50,074 nucleotides of DNA from an uncultured Collinsella sp. (GTDB lineage: Bacteria; Actinomycetota; Coriobacteriia; Coriobacteriales; Coriobacteriaceae): positions 1 to 50,074 of the forward strand of contig URSO01000006.1 in the NCBI GenBank assembly GCA_900550415.1, given 5' to 3'. The stretch's first letter is position 1; each line of letters starts with the position of its first letter. Positions 49,955-50,074 of this stretch are shown here, in pieces. Under the pieces are notes generated by a model that was not told the DNA's origin, did not search any database, and worked only from the letters and a program-made list of their open reading frames with translations. The translations under genes and the position numbers were made by a program.

Positions 49955-50074
49955 CTAGAAGCGGCCGGCCAGGGTCACGGCAACGTCAACGCAGCGGGGA
50001 CCGGGGTTTAGTCTTGCAAACATTCCGCAGGGGGCATGGGCAGGCGCAGCGCGAAGCGCAAAGCGCCAGCCCAT
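49955..50074 (-). CDS. C-terminal (or complete short) ORF at the window edge
   Basis: A minus-strand frame of 39 codons ends at TAG (49955-49957): GWRFALRAAPAHAPCGMF and then NPGPRCVDVAVTLAGRF. An ATG falls exactly on the last bases of the window, but the frame may continue beyond. The composition looks like genuine protein. Family not recognised. The 89 bp between this and the DUF1593 gene contain nothing obvious. Confidence 0.4.
   Translation of the reverse strand: MGWRFALRAAPAHAPCGMFARLNPGPRCVDVAVTLAGRF

Noticed and set aside
1..50074. tRNA, rRNA, integrase, transposase or prophage genes
   Set aside because: Looked for in all intergenic gaps and among protein products; none found.

Overview
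The window is GC-rich, densely coded, single-chromosome-type DNA. Gene content points to a gut Coriobacteriia, most like Collinsella: an SLC11-type Mg2+ transporter of the kind described from Eggerthella, many NarL/LuxR-type regulators, and abundant GGGGAC-containing intergenic palindromes. This is inference from gene content and style; no database was consulted. No rRNA, tRNA, CRISPR array, IS transposase or prophage gene was seen.

Layout. (1) 1-9.2 kb: a partial ORF at the edge, a two-component system on the minus strand (297-2068), and two plus-strand export systems: an ABC-2 exporter with two permeases (2279-5606) and a LolD/MacB-type ATPase with an FtsX permease (5831-9219). (2) 9.3-17.8 kb: a DUF362/ferredoxin protein, a membrane-anchored hydrolase, a hemolysin-III-type membrane protein, a CNNM/CBS/CorC protein, an orphan acidic-tailed protein, a YtxH protein overlapping a PRC-barrel protein, and a membrane-anchored NodB-fold protein that has lost its metal histidines. 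(3) 17.8-21.3 kb: a probable Mg2+ module, with a structured leader, a PRC/MgtE_N/CBS protein whose MgtE pore motifs are missing, and an NRMT-like SLC11 transporter with altered metal-site residues. (4) 21.3-26.1 kb: an OatA-type acyltransferase, and a ribokinase-nucleoside hydrolase pair. (5) 26.2-32.4 kb: a LacI regulator followed by a sugar isomerase, a split transketolase and an FGGY kinase. This set resembles known D-apiose/apulose pathways. luxS follows. (6) 33.1-36.6 kb: a visibly AT-richer island with a BglG-type antiterminator and its leader terminator, a PTS EIIBC and an esterase. (7) 36.8-39.2 kb: a DUF4867 protein and a GH1 6-phospho-beta-glucosidase. (8) 39.5-43.5 kb: a three-gene signalling operon: a 7TM protein without kinase motifs, a histidine kinase and a response regulator. 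(9) 43.7-49.9 kb, minus strand: a lipoprotein, an SPFH/zinc-ribbon YdjI-like protein, a YdjG-like zinc-ribbon membrane protein, a DUF4428 protein, then a DUF1593 protein and an edge fragment.

Nearly every long intergenic gap carries hairpin-forming elements of several unrelated sequence families. One family is a 27-bp unit with ACTCATT/AATGAGT ends present in six good copies plus two variants. Another is a 104-bp element present twice, whose copies differ in ways that preserve base pairing. Together with the Mg2+ module and the pseudo-kinase operon these are the most interesting parts of the window.
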